From Odontesthes bonariensis (taxonomy: Eukaryota; Chordata; Actinopteri; Atheriniformes; Atherinopsidae), in contig NC_134517.1 of NCBI RefSeq assembly GCF_027942865.1, positions 20,156,009-20,220,008 on the forward strand: 64,000 nt of DNA. The letters are read 5' to 3'. Made by a program: the position numbers and the translations under genes. The notes beneath the pieces were generated by a model. The model searched no databases and was not told the DNA's origin. It saw only the letters and a list, made by a program, of their open reading frames with translations. Below are positions 50,489 to 64,000 of this stretch, in pieces (the stretch's first letter is position 1; each line of letters opens with the position of its first letter).

Positions 50489-53400
50489 GGCTGATTCTAT
50501 CTTTTGTTTTTGTTTTTCTCATCAATCTTCGAGGAAAGACCGTAAGCAACAGTTGTCTCTGGAGCTCTCAGCCTGGAGGCCAGACATTCAAGACGGGAGT
50601 CTTTCTTCAGATAAAAGGCCTCATAACAAAATGTGTCATGCTTTGGTCCAAATCGCAAAACAAATGAATTTAATAACGACAATAAAGGTTGCAATATTTA
50701 GACGTGGCAGCATTTATTTATTTTCCTCTTCTTCTTTTTTCCAATTGGCTCGTGTTCATGTCTCACGACTGACAAGTTAGTCTTATAATCCAAAAAGAAA
50801 AACTCATTTTAATTTTGGGACTGTAGTGGTGGCGAACTCAAAGGGCATTCATAGAAGACAGAAGTTTGTGTTCTATCCAGCATGTGTCTTTTTAGACTTG
50901 TCACGCTGATCTGTGGTATTAACTCTAGGTGCGGGACAAGTAGTAAATTACATCAAGTCTGCACACAAGGATGACCGCTCCTTGGGACACAGTAAAGTTT
51001 CAAGTGCATACAGTCCTCATCAGACAAATCAACACTTGGGGATGTCCCAAGTACATCTTCAAATTGGTCAACTGACAATCAGGTGATCTGTAAAAATATA
51101 AACATGGCCATGTTTTATCGTCACGACGCTGCCGTCTTAAATAGTTGCTAAGGTACAAACAACAAACACAAAAACTACAAACAAAATTTTGAAAATCAAC
51201 ACTACTACCTAACTGAATGCATTACCTAAATCGTGACATTTATCATCCAAAGTATCACATAACTAAAACATCATTTGTAAACTATATCTGATAACTAGAG
51301 AGGAAATCTTGATCGCAAAGCTGTGCCAATGGGGAAACGTCTCCACTGATTTAAATTGAAAACCACATAACCAAAGTAATAGCGTCCCAAGAGAAAGTAA
51401 TAGAAATGCTCCTCAAAAAGTTTTCCAATTTGGCTTTGGTCTCAGTTGCAGTTTTGTTCTCTTTTCTACTGCAGTGTAATCTGATGCACCAGGTGGTTTG
51501 TTACACAGAGATATTGGTGAGGTCAGCCCAGCTGCTTTTCGTGTTTTTAAAAGCAGGGGATATGTATAGTAGCCAGAATTGCTCAGAGTCTCTCCCACTT
51601 CATCAGGCGTCGTGATGAAGGTTTTCGCTTGGAGTTTTAAAATACTTCATTTCTAACCCAACTTTTGATGTTTTTCTAATCGTAACATTTTGTTGCCTGA
51701 ACCTAAATGAGGAGTGTGAGAACAGAAGCTAACAAACAAACACAACAGAAAGAATGGTCTCCTACGGGACCGACAAGAAACTGAAATGACGGTGTCCATA
51801 TTGCAGGAGCAAATATCTACTGTAAGTCTACTGCCAACTCCAAAACTTCCAATTTCACAATTGTTCACTGATTGATAAGGCACATAAAGGTGGGTGAACT
51901 GAATGAGAGGGTGATGATAACATGACCATGTCAACATAGCACATAGCAGGCAGTGCATTGCAGTAGTGCAGATAAGTGCAGTCTCTACTCATAACAAGCA
52001 TCCATGTTATTCTTCTGCTCATAATGCTTTTTCTGAACATGCAGAAGACTCATGCAGGTGGAGGTGTAGTCTGAGAGCTCAATCAATTTTTTTTTGATTG
52101 AACAGTTTTTATTGAAACTTTTGTGAAGAAAACTGTGAGCATGAAATATATCATTGTACAAATGGGCCGTGTTGTCCTTTTTGTCCTGACTCACGAGACA
52201 GTTTCTTTTTGCCGTTTTATTGTGGTCACTAATTATCTACCTGGGGATCAGGGTTATGAAGGCAGGTTAGGAATGTGAATTAACCATTCATCATTCAAAT
52301 GTAAAAGTTTAAATTGATTTGAACATATTTATATTCAGCTAACCTTATATTCAAAGTCACTTTTTGTACAAATTTCACTTGCAGAAAAGATGTATTTTTG
52401 TTAAGCTTTGTCTTGATTACCAAACATCGAACCCTCATCCAAGATGCAAACCAAGAAGAGCGTTGTTACACACGTCTTTTTTCATCAAAAACAAAAACTT
52501 TGAAGCAGTTTCACAGACTATAAGGATGCCAAATAGCTTCCCAGGTCTGTGATTCGTTGTTATGTTGCACAATAAAACATTTATTCAGAAATCTAACGTA
52601 CCAGTCAAAGTATTCGCTGCAAATCTACATTTATGAGCCTGTATTCCAGTTGTAAAATAAGAGAAATCCATTTGGCTCTCCTCTCCTTGTTTTCTAGAAT
52701 TTTGTTATAAGAAACCTGAACTCCTTTCTGAATCTGTTGGCAGTCAATTGCACAACAGCGCTTCATCGTTTTAGATGTGTGGTTTCTTTTAAAATTTTAT
52801 TTGCCACTCAACCTCATAGCATGTCTCTCTTGGAAACCTGGAAGCCTGTTCAAAGACCAATGCAAGATCTACAAGGTCAAGAGGGTGAATTATGTAAGCT
52901 AGAAAAGGCAATGTTAAGAAGACACCTTTGGTGTAATGCAAGCCGTTTGTGAAGGACACCCACTGCATGAGAGGAAGTGATTTGCATTAGATCACACAGT
53001 CATGGGAAGCGAAGCTTGAATAGTGAAGTAAAATTTTTGTTCCCAATAAAAGCTAAGATTTTACGCAATGAAGCTCAATTACTGTTGATAAAGCATCATA
53101 TTAGTCCCTGTAGCACTCATTATAGCAAATAGTTATAGAGAGCTTAAAGCAACAACATAAAATCAGTAACAGAGAGCGGAACAGGTCAATAGCTTATTCA
53201 TGGATAACGTTTGGAAGCATGTTGCTAAAATCAAACATGGGTTACTTTATAGTTTTCGGTTCTTGTGTAGTGATTGGTGTAGACCAGAGCTGTGCCTCGG
53301 AGACACACAGACCAGTGTCTGCCTGGGCTGGGTGAATATCTGTGAAACAGACAGTATGTACAAGCCTGAGGGCATGTGAAATAATTTACTTTTGAGCTGT

Positions 53401-56400
53401 ACTCCTGTCTAACTGTCAGTGTCTTTTATTTCCAGTCAAGCGCAGATCATTATCTGCTAGATTGTTTTTTAACACTGCTGGTTTTAATATTTTGAAACTG
53501 GTTCAGCTGTTTCCTGGTGGCAGACTGTGGGTGCACCAGAGACAGTTTCCATTTATGTCTTGCAGATGGCACTAACTGAGAAGAGTTGCTTGGCGGCACG
53601 TTTGAGTCATTTCGGTTGAGGGTTTTGATTTGTATTGGCATATCTCCCGTCAGTGTCAGGCACCTTTTTAATTAACACCATTTCACAAAACAACCTGATG
53701 ATTTCTCTTCCGTTTAAGCAATGAAATTGATCATAACACAACTTCAGATACTGTGCTATTAATAGATTAATGAATTAGGATCAGAGCTACTAGGCTCATG
53801 CTAGTAAATAGCTTCTGGTTACACAAAATGGGTTTATTCCCCTGTTCATCTACCTTTAATTGACTTTAGCATTTTTCAACCAAATCTTCTTCATGTCAAG
53901 CGGACTCTTTTTGTTTTTTTTTTCCTTCTTTTTAATGATGGCATTGTGCGCCGGCATATACACGTGTGGTTTGCTCCTGTGCCATCTCACACATGCACTC
54001 ACAGACATACACTCGCACAAAGGTTAATTAGGCACAGGTGTGCTTTGCTGACCTGCCGGATTGCCTGTGGCTTTTTCCAGAGCTCAGTCTGTGCCCGGAT
54101 GGCCACACAGCTTTAACACAAGACATGAGCTCCCACCAAAGATTGAGACAGCCGGTGAAATCACACTCTGCAAACATCAGATTTTCTCGAGAAATATAGT
54201 ATCCCTCCACAGCTCCAGAGGCTTAACAATGCTTGAAAATATAACTCGTGCTTTTATTCTTTCATGGGTGTTTCAGTTAATCCGTCTGTCAGTAAAACGT
54301 ACACAGTATCTGCAGCACAACCAGAATGAATTAATATTAGAAATTTGACTATACATGCATTCCATTTTATGTCTACAGCAATGGATAATTGCAACTGAAT
54401 TTGAACGGATTATGTATGGAAGCTGATAGTCTCATATATCTGTGCACTTGATTGTCCTGTTGTGCCACCATTGCTTTGTTAACATGTGGACGACAAGGAC
54501 AAATTGAGTAGTATACTAATATACTGAAAGCTTCAGGTTGGGGAAGCTGGTTTGAATATAAAAATATAAGTCTGCCTGTACGCTGAACATTAAACAGATC
54601 CCCCTCTGCTCACCGTCTCTGTGTGAAGTTGAATATATTAATTGAGTCTCCTGACTGTGCTGATAGCAGGTATTTCTGAAAGACAAATTTAAGCAATCGC
54701 TTTAGATTTTTCTTTAATAAATTGAACATAAATGATCAAAAGGCCCTTAAACTAATATCTTCTGGGTTTGGCGTATGGTCAGAGCATTCAGCGATAGCCC
54801 GTTCTTTGGCTTGAATTAAATATTTATTCGGTTTTGTGAGGAGGGTCGTTTCAATCTTTGGCCCTACAGCCTCGTCTCGTCATTCTATTGCACAAGTCAC
54901 AATGGAAAAGCTAACAACAGTTAATTTCCGGCTCCCAGCATGCAAAAATGTACTCCACTATAACCTGGCTTTCCACATGAAAGCTGTATGCTGACTGACC
55001 CCTGCTCTTTGTCAACACCCTCCACTTCGCTCAGCACCACGTAATGTTGTAACTGCTCAAACTCAAGTGAAACACAGGAACCATGCCCTATTGACTGTGT
55101 GTAGGGGGGGAAACAATTCGGTGCAACTAATGCTCTTAACCAGTTATAGTTTGCATTTCCTATGCAAACACGTCCAGCGTTTGACTCATATTTCAGAAAA
55201 TAGATCATGACTATACCTACATCGCCACGTTTGTTGAACAGCGTTTTTTCGGCTCAGGATTCAACATCCTAATTAGCCCCTGGGAGATTCATCTAACAGT
55301 TTGTGATTTTTCCTGATTTTTAATCAGTAAAGTTTTTCACTCCAGCACACAGGCACGTTCGGCAGCATACACACAAAGCCTCTGTTTGCATAATGCGCCC
55401 ACTGTCTGCTCCTCTGAGACTAAGCGATGTTTGTGCATCCCTGCTTCCTTGTGTATCTACTGCTGTGTGTGTGTGCAGGCATGAGGTTGTTCAAGTTTAT
55501 TTGTGTGTTTTGCGAGAGAGGGCTCAACCCCCACCAACCCCACCCACCCAGCCAATCAACCCCACCCCAGCCCACCCCTCCACGTTTTTTAGTCTGATGC
55601 CCTGGCTCTGGCTCGGTTATGAGTGCGCCGACAATATAACAGAGAAATAAAAAATGAAGAAGAAGAGAGAGAGAAAAAAAAACACCTTCTGCCAGACTGT
55701 TTTTGTAGTTCTGTTATGGAAATGAGATTTTCCATCTCACTTCATCTACCATGCTTAAATACCTCTTTGCCGAGAGCAGGACTGTCTGGCCTGTTAACAC
55801 ATTTCCTCATGTTCAAGTGCTCTGTTGTTCTGCAGAGCTTAGTTGAATTTCAGCTTCTGAGCCTTCACAAAGAAATTAGATTTTCTACAAACTGTGTGAA
55901 ATTTGAACCGCCCTATTAGGCGAATACTGATTGCTCTCTCAATCTCAGTTAATGTATATTGTCTTAATAATGACAAACTGTTGAATTTCCCGTTTGAAGC
56001 CCCCCCCCCCCCCCCAGAAAGTCAGACCTACTTCCTCCGGTGTTGTTGTCAGTCGTGCTACACCACAAGTTTGATTGTGAGTAATAGTACAAATTTTCAA
56101 TCCCACAAATGCGTAATGTAATTGCAGCCTCCATAATGAAATTTGACTCATGGTACACTATTTGAAATTACATTTGAAGGCTCTTTCAGCTGTAATCAGA
56201 TGAATGAAACAACAACATTAAGTCAGAAAAAAAAAGGCAAAATCAAATTAATGTTAAAAAAAGTAAAAAAAAAAACAACATTAAAACATTTGAAATTATA
56301 ATTTCCTGGTGTCTTTTTACAAGCCTGTCAGTGGCTGCCTTGGATAATACCCTGAAATATCTAGCATACAGGACATCAGGCACTGTCACAAATCTGCAGG

Positions 56401-59400
56401 CTCATCAGACAGACATCACTATTCAGCAGCCTCCTAATCAAGAAGATTTTTTGGCTGAGTGTGTGAGTGCAGGCATGTTGCTGGTTTTATCAAGTCAGAG
56501 CCTCCCTAATACTTTCTTGAGTTGACAAGAAGTCAAATAAACCAAATTGTGCTTTTCAGGAAGCTTGAGTTTTCTCTGTGGGTTTATTTTATGTACAGTA
56601 TGAAAAAGCTTAAACGCAGGAATGATGGACACTCAAAGTCCATCAACTAACTGATTAAAAGCTTTCTTTAATAAGCCACTATGTGGCTAAATCAGGAAAT
56701 GCTCATAAGATATCTTTAGTTTAGAAAAAAACAAAGACATTAGTTGAAAGAAACCATTGGCTAAAAAGTATGGTCAGCAATATGTCCTTGTCCTGTAATG
56801 AGGAGAGACTGATAACATAGTAGCCAATTTATGCAAACAGATGTCAATGACTCACAATGTGAATTCAATTTAATACTTGAAAAATCAATTAAGCTAATCT
56901 GCCATTTACAACAAACAAAGCAGACATGGGAAACATAGCTGAGGAGCTCGAAGAGAATTTCTTAATCACAGATAATTAAAAACTAGGCCTCCATAAAACA
57001 CTCATTTGATTTTGCTGGAGGATGCAAAATCATTTCAAATGTACACCAAGACAATTCTTTATCACATATTCTGTAAAAAGCACACAGCCCAGATGCATTT
57101 CTATGAGAGCTTACAGTTTTCTATTCATAGAGCCCTTTAGAAATACCAAGCAGTCATAATATAGCCAGGATCTGATTAACCTCCTCGCTTGCCAGCACAA
57201 TAGCAGGTTACCCTGAGACTCAGCCCTGTAATGGAGTCCACTATCACCAAGCATACTCCAAACATTCTTCGCACCGCAGGACTCGACGACCAGATTGGAA
57301 TCCTTTAACTCCCCTCTGCACTCGGCACACAGTGGGGAAACAAAACATTCACTAAGCTGATGCCCCTCAACATTAATCTATCTCTCTGCTCCACTTGCAC
57401 ACATACACACATTGTGGGCATCCTCTTTAGTGCCTTTGTTGCAGTTTTGCATTCCTAATTGTGTACTCTTGTGAGCAAAGGCTGAAAAATAAGAGAGCAC
57501 TGTCTCCATGCAGAATCAACCTCCACTGCCACTGGTTGCGAGACTTGTTGTTCTGGGAATATATGCCTTTTAGACAACATGCAATATAGTCATATTTTGT
57601 TACGTGCTTGCATCCCATTTTAGGTAGTATGATATTCTTTGTTATTTTGGGCCCCTGGAGAATGACTAAAAATGACCTCATTAAACAAATTTGTCCACTG
57701 CTAAGAACAAAGTCCTTTAAACATAAAAGTGTGGAGGTGTTTCAAATGTTTGTCTCCTGCCTCAATATTGCCATCTTCTGGCCTAACAGGGTTAAGCAAT
57801 ACAGGCATTCAGGGATATCTGTTGTGGTGCAAATGGAGAGCTTGTGCCAAATATGTCAGAGGGAGTGATTACACCCCTCAGTGGCCAGTTGGCCCAACAG
57901 TCCGCCCCCAGTGGCAAGCCCTGTGGGGGCTGTCAGGACCAGGTGGACTGGAGCTTGGTTAGGAGCCAGAACCACGTTTAACAGCCAGCTTCGGCTCAGC
58001 CCAAGCATCATCTGCAACTGCCAATGGGAAGCCGTCCTCACTCATCAGATAATGGCTGAGAGGAAATTGCTTCGAGAAGCTGACATTCTAGGATGGTAAT
58101 TTGGAGACGTGAAATGTATTCGAGGAGGAGGAGAGAGATGTACTATAGTCCTTGAAAAGGAACAAATTAGCATTGATGCCCACACACATATATAAATGCA
58201 ATCATAGACAAACCCACAAGCAAGGAGGCTATACTTTATTTTCTCTGCTTTTAATAACATAACTGTCCAAGGGAGAATCAAATTTGTTCCCAGCCTGGCC
58301 TCCTGAGCTATTTCTTATTTACCTCACCTGGTATGATAACTGCCAACATGCCATGGAAATATGGATGACATGCGTTTACATCCTTGCTGCAAATGCAGTG
58401 AAACTAGGAGATTTTCTTCCCAGCTGTATCTACACCGACCACTTTAGCGTTGACGAGGAAAACGAAAATCACAGTGAAAGTTTGAAAGGGATGTGCCACA
58501 TCAAATATGTACATACAGATTCCCACGTGCAGAATATCACTGGTGGTTAGCATGCAGGCCTGCTGATCTTTTGGGACCCTCATCTATGTAGCTTATGGCG
58601 ATGAAATTCAATATGAGGCATGAAATGTAAAGTAGTCATCATAATTGGATTGGAATTCATTGTGTAGCCTTAACTGAGATAAAATATAAAGCACACAGCA
58701 AGGCCACACTTCACACTAAGCGGAGGGGAGCTTATTTCAAGGACAAGCCAACTGTTTCTTTTACTATTTTGAGAGCAGCTATTGTTTTGAATCAAACTCA
58801 CCTTCAGGACTACAGATTGCCTTAAAAGGGAAGTAAAACCAACTAGTAATTTTGTGAGGGAGAAAATATGCTGAAATGTGAGCATCACAGGAGTTGTTGT
58901 TGATTGCAAGTCATTTCTATGATTATCTCAAAGTCTCAGCCTGTAGATGGCACTCTCATCCCTGGTTTTAATCCAAAACTGTAGGGTGACTCCCCATTTT
59001 GAAATGCCTGGCCTCAATTCCAAGACCTGCTTTGCTTTGTTTGTCATTAAGATCCATTGGCAGATATTTCTTCAAAAAAATGAGACAGATTGTTGTCTAT
59101 TCTCTCTGTATTCAAATTCTAATGACAGATATTCTTGTGCATCAGTAGGATATCTTTTTTTTATTATCATTTAATTGTTGTTTTATTTTACATATGGTCA
59201 CTGCTTATTCAAAAATGCTATTGCATAATGAAGTGCAGCTAGCAACTGTTGTTTCAATCGTTGTGAGGCAGTAAGCATTAGTTACCACACAGGAAGGAAT
59301 GGCTGGAGTTGAGTGGGGGTAGAGGAACCTTAGCCAAACATGATTTGTCTCTGCATACTAATGCCTCTTTTGATCTGCCATGGCTTTTAGGAGATTTAAA

Positions 59401-61875
59401 CAACAAAATCTGTCTTTCCAAATTTCTTAATAGACTCAGTCTTTTGTGGCCAACATGAAGAAATCCTGGAAACATGTTTACATGGCATCCATATTAATGT
59501 TCTGGGTTTGTTTGAGTCCACTGAGATCTAATTACAAGAAAACCCTTTATTATTCATGTTTTACCCTAATAGACTAATTAATTTATCGTGAAATAGTGTG
59601 ACTTTTTTTCTGATTTCCTTATGTTATGCTTTATTTTTTCCATAATTGGTCTTTGTTTTACAAATATATCTTTTTAAGACGGCCCTCACTTGTCCTAAAT
59701 TCAGCATTGATGCAAAAGAGATTTCTTCCCTGCTGAAATGATCTTAATACATAAGTTACAAAGCAGCAGCCGAAAGTGAACCAAACAGGAAGAAAGAACA
59801 ATTACCCTAGACCTAATAACATCAAAGCTACAAATACCAATGTGATTTATATGGCCATAAAACCTATTTAGAGGCATATTGAGACAGAACGCTAAGTGTG
59901 ATTAGGGACAGTATGTCAAACATTTGGCCAGTTGCAATCAGTTGGAGAGCTATAAGGATGGGCTGCAGTTGGGGGTTATCTGTGCCTGTGACACCGGAGG
60001 AGGTGCCAAAAGCCACAAAGACCACTAACCAGTCTGAGTATTTGGCACCTCCACAGCTGCTGCTCACATGCCTCCATCCTCTCATTTCACCAAGGGCCAG
60101 CACCGAGCACAGGATAATCTTGTTTTATCTGCCTCTCAGACACCCCAAATGGCTGAGATTAAACCTTCCACATGACCCTCATGGCCAGGCTACTGTCATG
60201 TATACCCCCAGTTTATTAGTGCGCCTAAGGTTGAAGTGAGATGAGGAAACTGATAAGGGGGTGGCCTGAAATGACTGGATAAGTCTCCAGCAGCAGCAAA
60301 AAATCAGTGCCTGTCTAAATTTGCAGACGCCGTGTGATGAATACAAATCAAAAAGACCCCACTGACGTATTTAGCATCAGGGAAAAATGTTTTAATGACA
60401 AGTCAGAATATTTTCCTGTTTGTTAAACAAACCGCACACAGTGCAGTTCCCTCAGAAAGGGTGCAATAGGTACGCTTGTCCATATGTACAAAATGTAGGG
60501 AAGATGGCATTGTGTCCCTAGGCTGTTGTTTTCCGTCTGGCTGCGTTCACGTGACCGGAATCATGACCTATGAATAGTAAAATGTGTAAGCTGTTAGCCT
60601 GTGGACTTTTGTGACTCTCCAACCATGTATTTTTGTGACATGTCGATCTAACTATGTACATGAATTCTCATCTTAACCATGTATTTCTCACTCTTTAACT
60701 TAATCATTTGTTGCTGAAAGCTCAATAGAAAAGAAAGGGATTGCAACTGCTAGGGAACAATAAAAGTACAATTGAATCGTTGAGTTATTATGACTTTCAC
60801 GTTCGATTCAGCTATTTGAAAGTACAGCGGGGTCTAAAAGATGTTTACAAGCCCTTTCAGTTTCTTTAGAGTAAAAATGACTATAATGTCAATTTTCTTT
60901 TAACTTTCATCATTTCATTTCTAATAAAACTCAAAAATCATTAAGGACTGGCCTTCATTCACACCGAATTCAAGCAACATAAGAAATAATACAAAAACAT
61001 TTGATCAAAAGGTAAAAGTGGCATTCAACTAGAATGATGAAAAGTGCAAAAATCAAGAAAATAACTCAAAACAAAACTAAATGAATGAATATCATAAGAT
61101 GCACAAAAAATGCAAGATATTACATACAAATGCAAAAACAGAAGCAAAGATGATTTTCCATTATTAATACGAACTGATCAAGGGTTACTTAGGAATTCAA
61201 TTTCAATGTGCTTTACAAGGAGTTTCACAAGAACAGAGCATGAAAGTATTTTTCCAAACTCAGTAGAGACCTAAAGGACTTTCAATAGAATTGGTCATTA
61301 GTAGTCAGACGTGGCCCAGAACAACAATGTAGCAACACGTCTAAATACGATGAGAACTTTCGAATAAGGGCTTTATAGATGAACAGCAGTGACTGTCTGT
61401 CACGTTTCACAGCCTGAGAAGACCATTCCGTTTTTTCACGTGGTGATGAGTTGAAGGCGTCTCTAGTAATGAATACGTGTGATGAATGAAAAACAACATC
61501 CAAGGTCTTGTGAGGGGAAGAATAATAAGTAGAATCTATAAATGACATCATTTAATCTAAGACTAAGCAGCCTCATTAAATCTCTTCTGACAAAACATGG
61601 GGAAACGGATAATATTTCTGTATTAAGAAAAAAGAAATAAAATTAGATTCCCTTGAGGATTTGCTGGTGTAATTCAGAAATGATTGTGCCAACAATGATG
61701 GCAAACTACTCTGACCCAGGAAAACGGGCCCAAACCATGATACAAAAAAATTTGTCTGTCTTACAGGTGATTTAGGCTTCTGACAATGGTATTTTGTGTT
61801 CACCTTTCTTTTGTGATCTACATTTGTGACTTTGAAGCCTATGATGTTGACCAAACTTCAGAAAGGAAATATCCG
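50489..61875. other. Gene-free stretch (about 11.4 kb)
   Basis: No protein family, RNA gene or transposon with clear ends was recognised. The longest frames (for example 59898-60239, 113 codons, plus) lack motifs. A 16-base C homopolymer is at 56000-56015. Distal regulatory elements for pcdh8 or a gene to the right are possible. Confidence 0.45.
56000..56015 (+). repeat. Poly-C homopolymer, 16 bases
   Basis: Uninterrupted run of C; likely length-polymorphic or a sequencing-sensitive site. Confidence 0.97.
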
Positions 61876-61876
61876 T

Positions 61877-62094
61877 GCATCCATTTTCTTTACCCACTTA
61901 ATCCAATTCAGGGTTGCAGGGATGGGGCTAGAGCCTAACCTATCAAAGCTGTCATCGAGCGAGAGGCCGGGTGCACCCTGAACAGATCGCCAGGGACAGA
62001 TAAGACAAACAACCATGAACACTCAGTCACAGGGTCAATTTAAAATCACCAGTTAACCTAACATGCATGTTCTTGGACTGTGGGAGGAGGCCGG
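61877..62094 (-). repeat. SINE-like retroposon, reverse-oriented and diverged
   Basis: Read on the minus strand it has the same layout as the copy at 39960-40302: a CTCCCACAGTCCAAGAACAT-like segment, GGTTAACTGGTGATTTTAAA, a CAGGGTGCACCCGGCC region, and a terminal AAGAAAATGGATGC. It is shorter and more diverged, with the tRNA-like head missing. Confidence 0.65.
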
Positions 62095-64000
62095 TGTAAG
62101 GAAGGAAACAATAGTCTTGTATTTAATCAATTTGTGCACATCTGTCTGACTATGTGTTTGTGTTGTCTCAAGTCTTTAATAACATCCTCTGTCCTCATGA
62201 ACATAAACTACTCATTTTCTGGGGTCAACCGAAACTGTAACCTGTTCTCACAAAAAAGGTCTAAAATCAGCCCCTCAAAAATGCAGTAGGCTACGTGGTG
62301 GTGGCAGATGATATATTGAAATTCAAAGCTGAAACCATAAACAACTCCATGAAAAGAAAAAAATGAACGAATAAACGTTCTGTTCCTTTCTTTTCTGTGA
62401 TTTTTAGGATACTGTCACTTTAATTTTCAGTTCTTGCCTCTTTTTCCTTCTGTTCTCAGACTGTGATCGGCTGGGCAAAGATTTAGTTAAAACCATTAGG
62501 GTTAAGTTGATGCACCAAACAGGGTTTGTCACGAATGCATTTCCAGCTCTCTCAAATAAGCTGTACTATCGTCACCACCACCTGGGGCGGGACTTGTCTC
62601 CCTGGAAACCAACCAAGCTGGTATGACAGACATTTGTGATATGAGTTGGACCTCTTAACACCATATATGCAGTCATACAAAAGCTTGTCGCTTTCCCTGG
62701 CTCTTGAATATATTTTGTCTCTACCACACATCAATCGTCTTTGTGAAGCCAGACTGGAAAACCAGCCTGGAGATGTCCTTTGCTCATGTCATGGGTGGAA
62801 TCATTCCTTACAGTTCGCTTCCTGGGCTTTGACCCGGAAATAACAGAAGAAGCTTGTACAAAGAAGGACAAAAAAAAAAAAGCCAGTAACTACAAAAATC
62901 AAAAGGGATAGCAGCAATTTAATTGAAAAAAAAAAGAAGGGAAGCAAACATCGTGCACAAAATGCACAGAGGAGTAAAGCTGACTAATTCACAGCTCGAC
63001 GTGCAATTGTTTATGTCTGTCATGTAATAACTCAACAGGACAAAGCCCAAACAAAACAATTTTGCAAAGCTTGGAACCATGACAGAAAAACTGCCAGAAT
63101 TTTCCAGCAGTGGGTGGCATGGTGACTGCTATCCAAAAGGTGGGCTTTTGAGACATTTGTTCCTAGTGACATATGCCAGGATTACTGCTCCAAGTGTTAC
63201 CAAATGCCTTTTCTGCCTGGAGACGGGCCAGACAGAGGACACACAATCTTCAAATGCCCTTCCAATTGATGTCAAAAGCATGGCTGATATCAGATTGATT
63301 TCTGAACATTGTTGTGATTACTGTGATGCTGACTGCCAAGGCAAGATTAACATTATTCTTAACATTAATTAAAATCACCACAGTGAGAAAACAGATGGCC
63401 AAACCCATTAATCTGCGGTAAGGCTCTTACTGCCACCACACACGTCTTAATCAGGCCGTGATCTGCATTAATCACCTGACTTAAGTGACAAACAAGTATC
63501 ACTCCTGTGTTAGCCTTGCTTTGTTTGTGGCTTTACCCCTGCTGACCTTGTAGAGATGTATTGATTAGAAAAATACTTTAGACACGGGCAGGTGAAGTTT
63601 TATATTGAGGCACTTAGCTCAATCACATAAAGAAAATCTCTAATGAGAACATCATCACCGCCTGCATGACTTCTTGTTTAATTGTTATGTCTGTGCTAGA
63701 CAAACATATTATAACACCAGCTGTTACTTTGAAACACAGAGTGGTTAGTTTGAGACATTTGATGAGATTAAAGCATAATCCTCTTAGTGGCAAACAACTC
63801 ATTTGGCTAATAATTCTGCATCACCTTCTGACTCCTCGTTGCCATATAAATCCTGGATTTTAACACCCAGCCAGCATGGTGCTGCAGTGCTGAAGGCTTT
63901 GTGTGTCTGCTAATGGCATGTAACTGTCCAAAAGTCTTTGATCCCCTGCTGGCTTGGGGTTCCTACATTCAGCTTGATCTTGTTTTTAATGAAGGAAGAA
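62095..64000. other. Right-hand flank, no gene seen
   Basis: Only short frames are present. The 63400-63500 part is rich in TAATC/GATTA homeodomain-type cores (TTAATCTGC, TTAATCAGG, TTAATCACC), a pattern seen in developmental enhancers but also expected by chance in AT-rich DNA. Confidence 0.4.

Noticed and set aside
59898-60239. 113-codon plus-strand open frame
   Set aside because: No motif and no context; kept only as a possible non-coding region.

Overview
The window looks like genomic DNA from a ray-finned (teleost) fish. It is AT-rich, its genes are split by GT-AG introns, and it carries repeat types typical of fish genomes: a Tc1 transposase relic, a hAT-type MITE with a clean 8-bp target duplication, a TTAA-flanked 600-bp element, SINE-like repeats with a GGATGG tail, and a degraded LINE. 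Calls come from hand translation, splice-phase bookkeeping and recalled family sequences; no alignment was run.

Genes, left to right. (1) At about 1.66-2.9 kb, minus strand, are three to four exons of a partial gene. One exon is homologous to an exon of the next gene, so a tandem paralogue probably runs off the left edge. (2) At 15450-8978, minus strand, is a 14-exon gene for a 601-aa protein that resembles the glutamate-rich ERICH6/ERICH6B (FAM194) family. (3) At 15980-19045, plus strand, is an endothelin receptor type B gene, with a TATA box, a non-coding first exon and seven coding exons (427 aa). It is head-to-head with gene 2. (4) At 30123-27271, minus strand, is chondromodulin (cnmd, seven exons, 339 aa), convergent with the receptor. 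(5) At 35503-32138, minus strand, is protocadherin 8 (pcdh8/papc, three exons, 992 aa), in tandem with cnmd. From about 35.6 to 64 kb I see no gene; this stretch holds repeats, microsatellites and single-copy sequence.

The set ERICH6B, EDNRB, CNMD and PCDH8 all lies on human chromosome 13q (established knowledge; in human they are spread over 13q14-q22), so the window is a compact fish counterpart of that arm. The genes do not form a pathway. Endothelin receptor B acts in neural crest and pigment lineages, chondromodulin in cartilage and vessel suppression, and protocadherin 8 in paraxial mesoderm and synaptic adhesion. I found no convincing novel biological system. The most useful observations are the tandem ERICH6-like copy, the complete gene models, the intact transposon boundaries, a near-perfect 31-bp inverted repeat, and a duplicated block structure at 40.9 and 44.3 kb.
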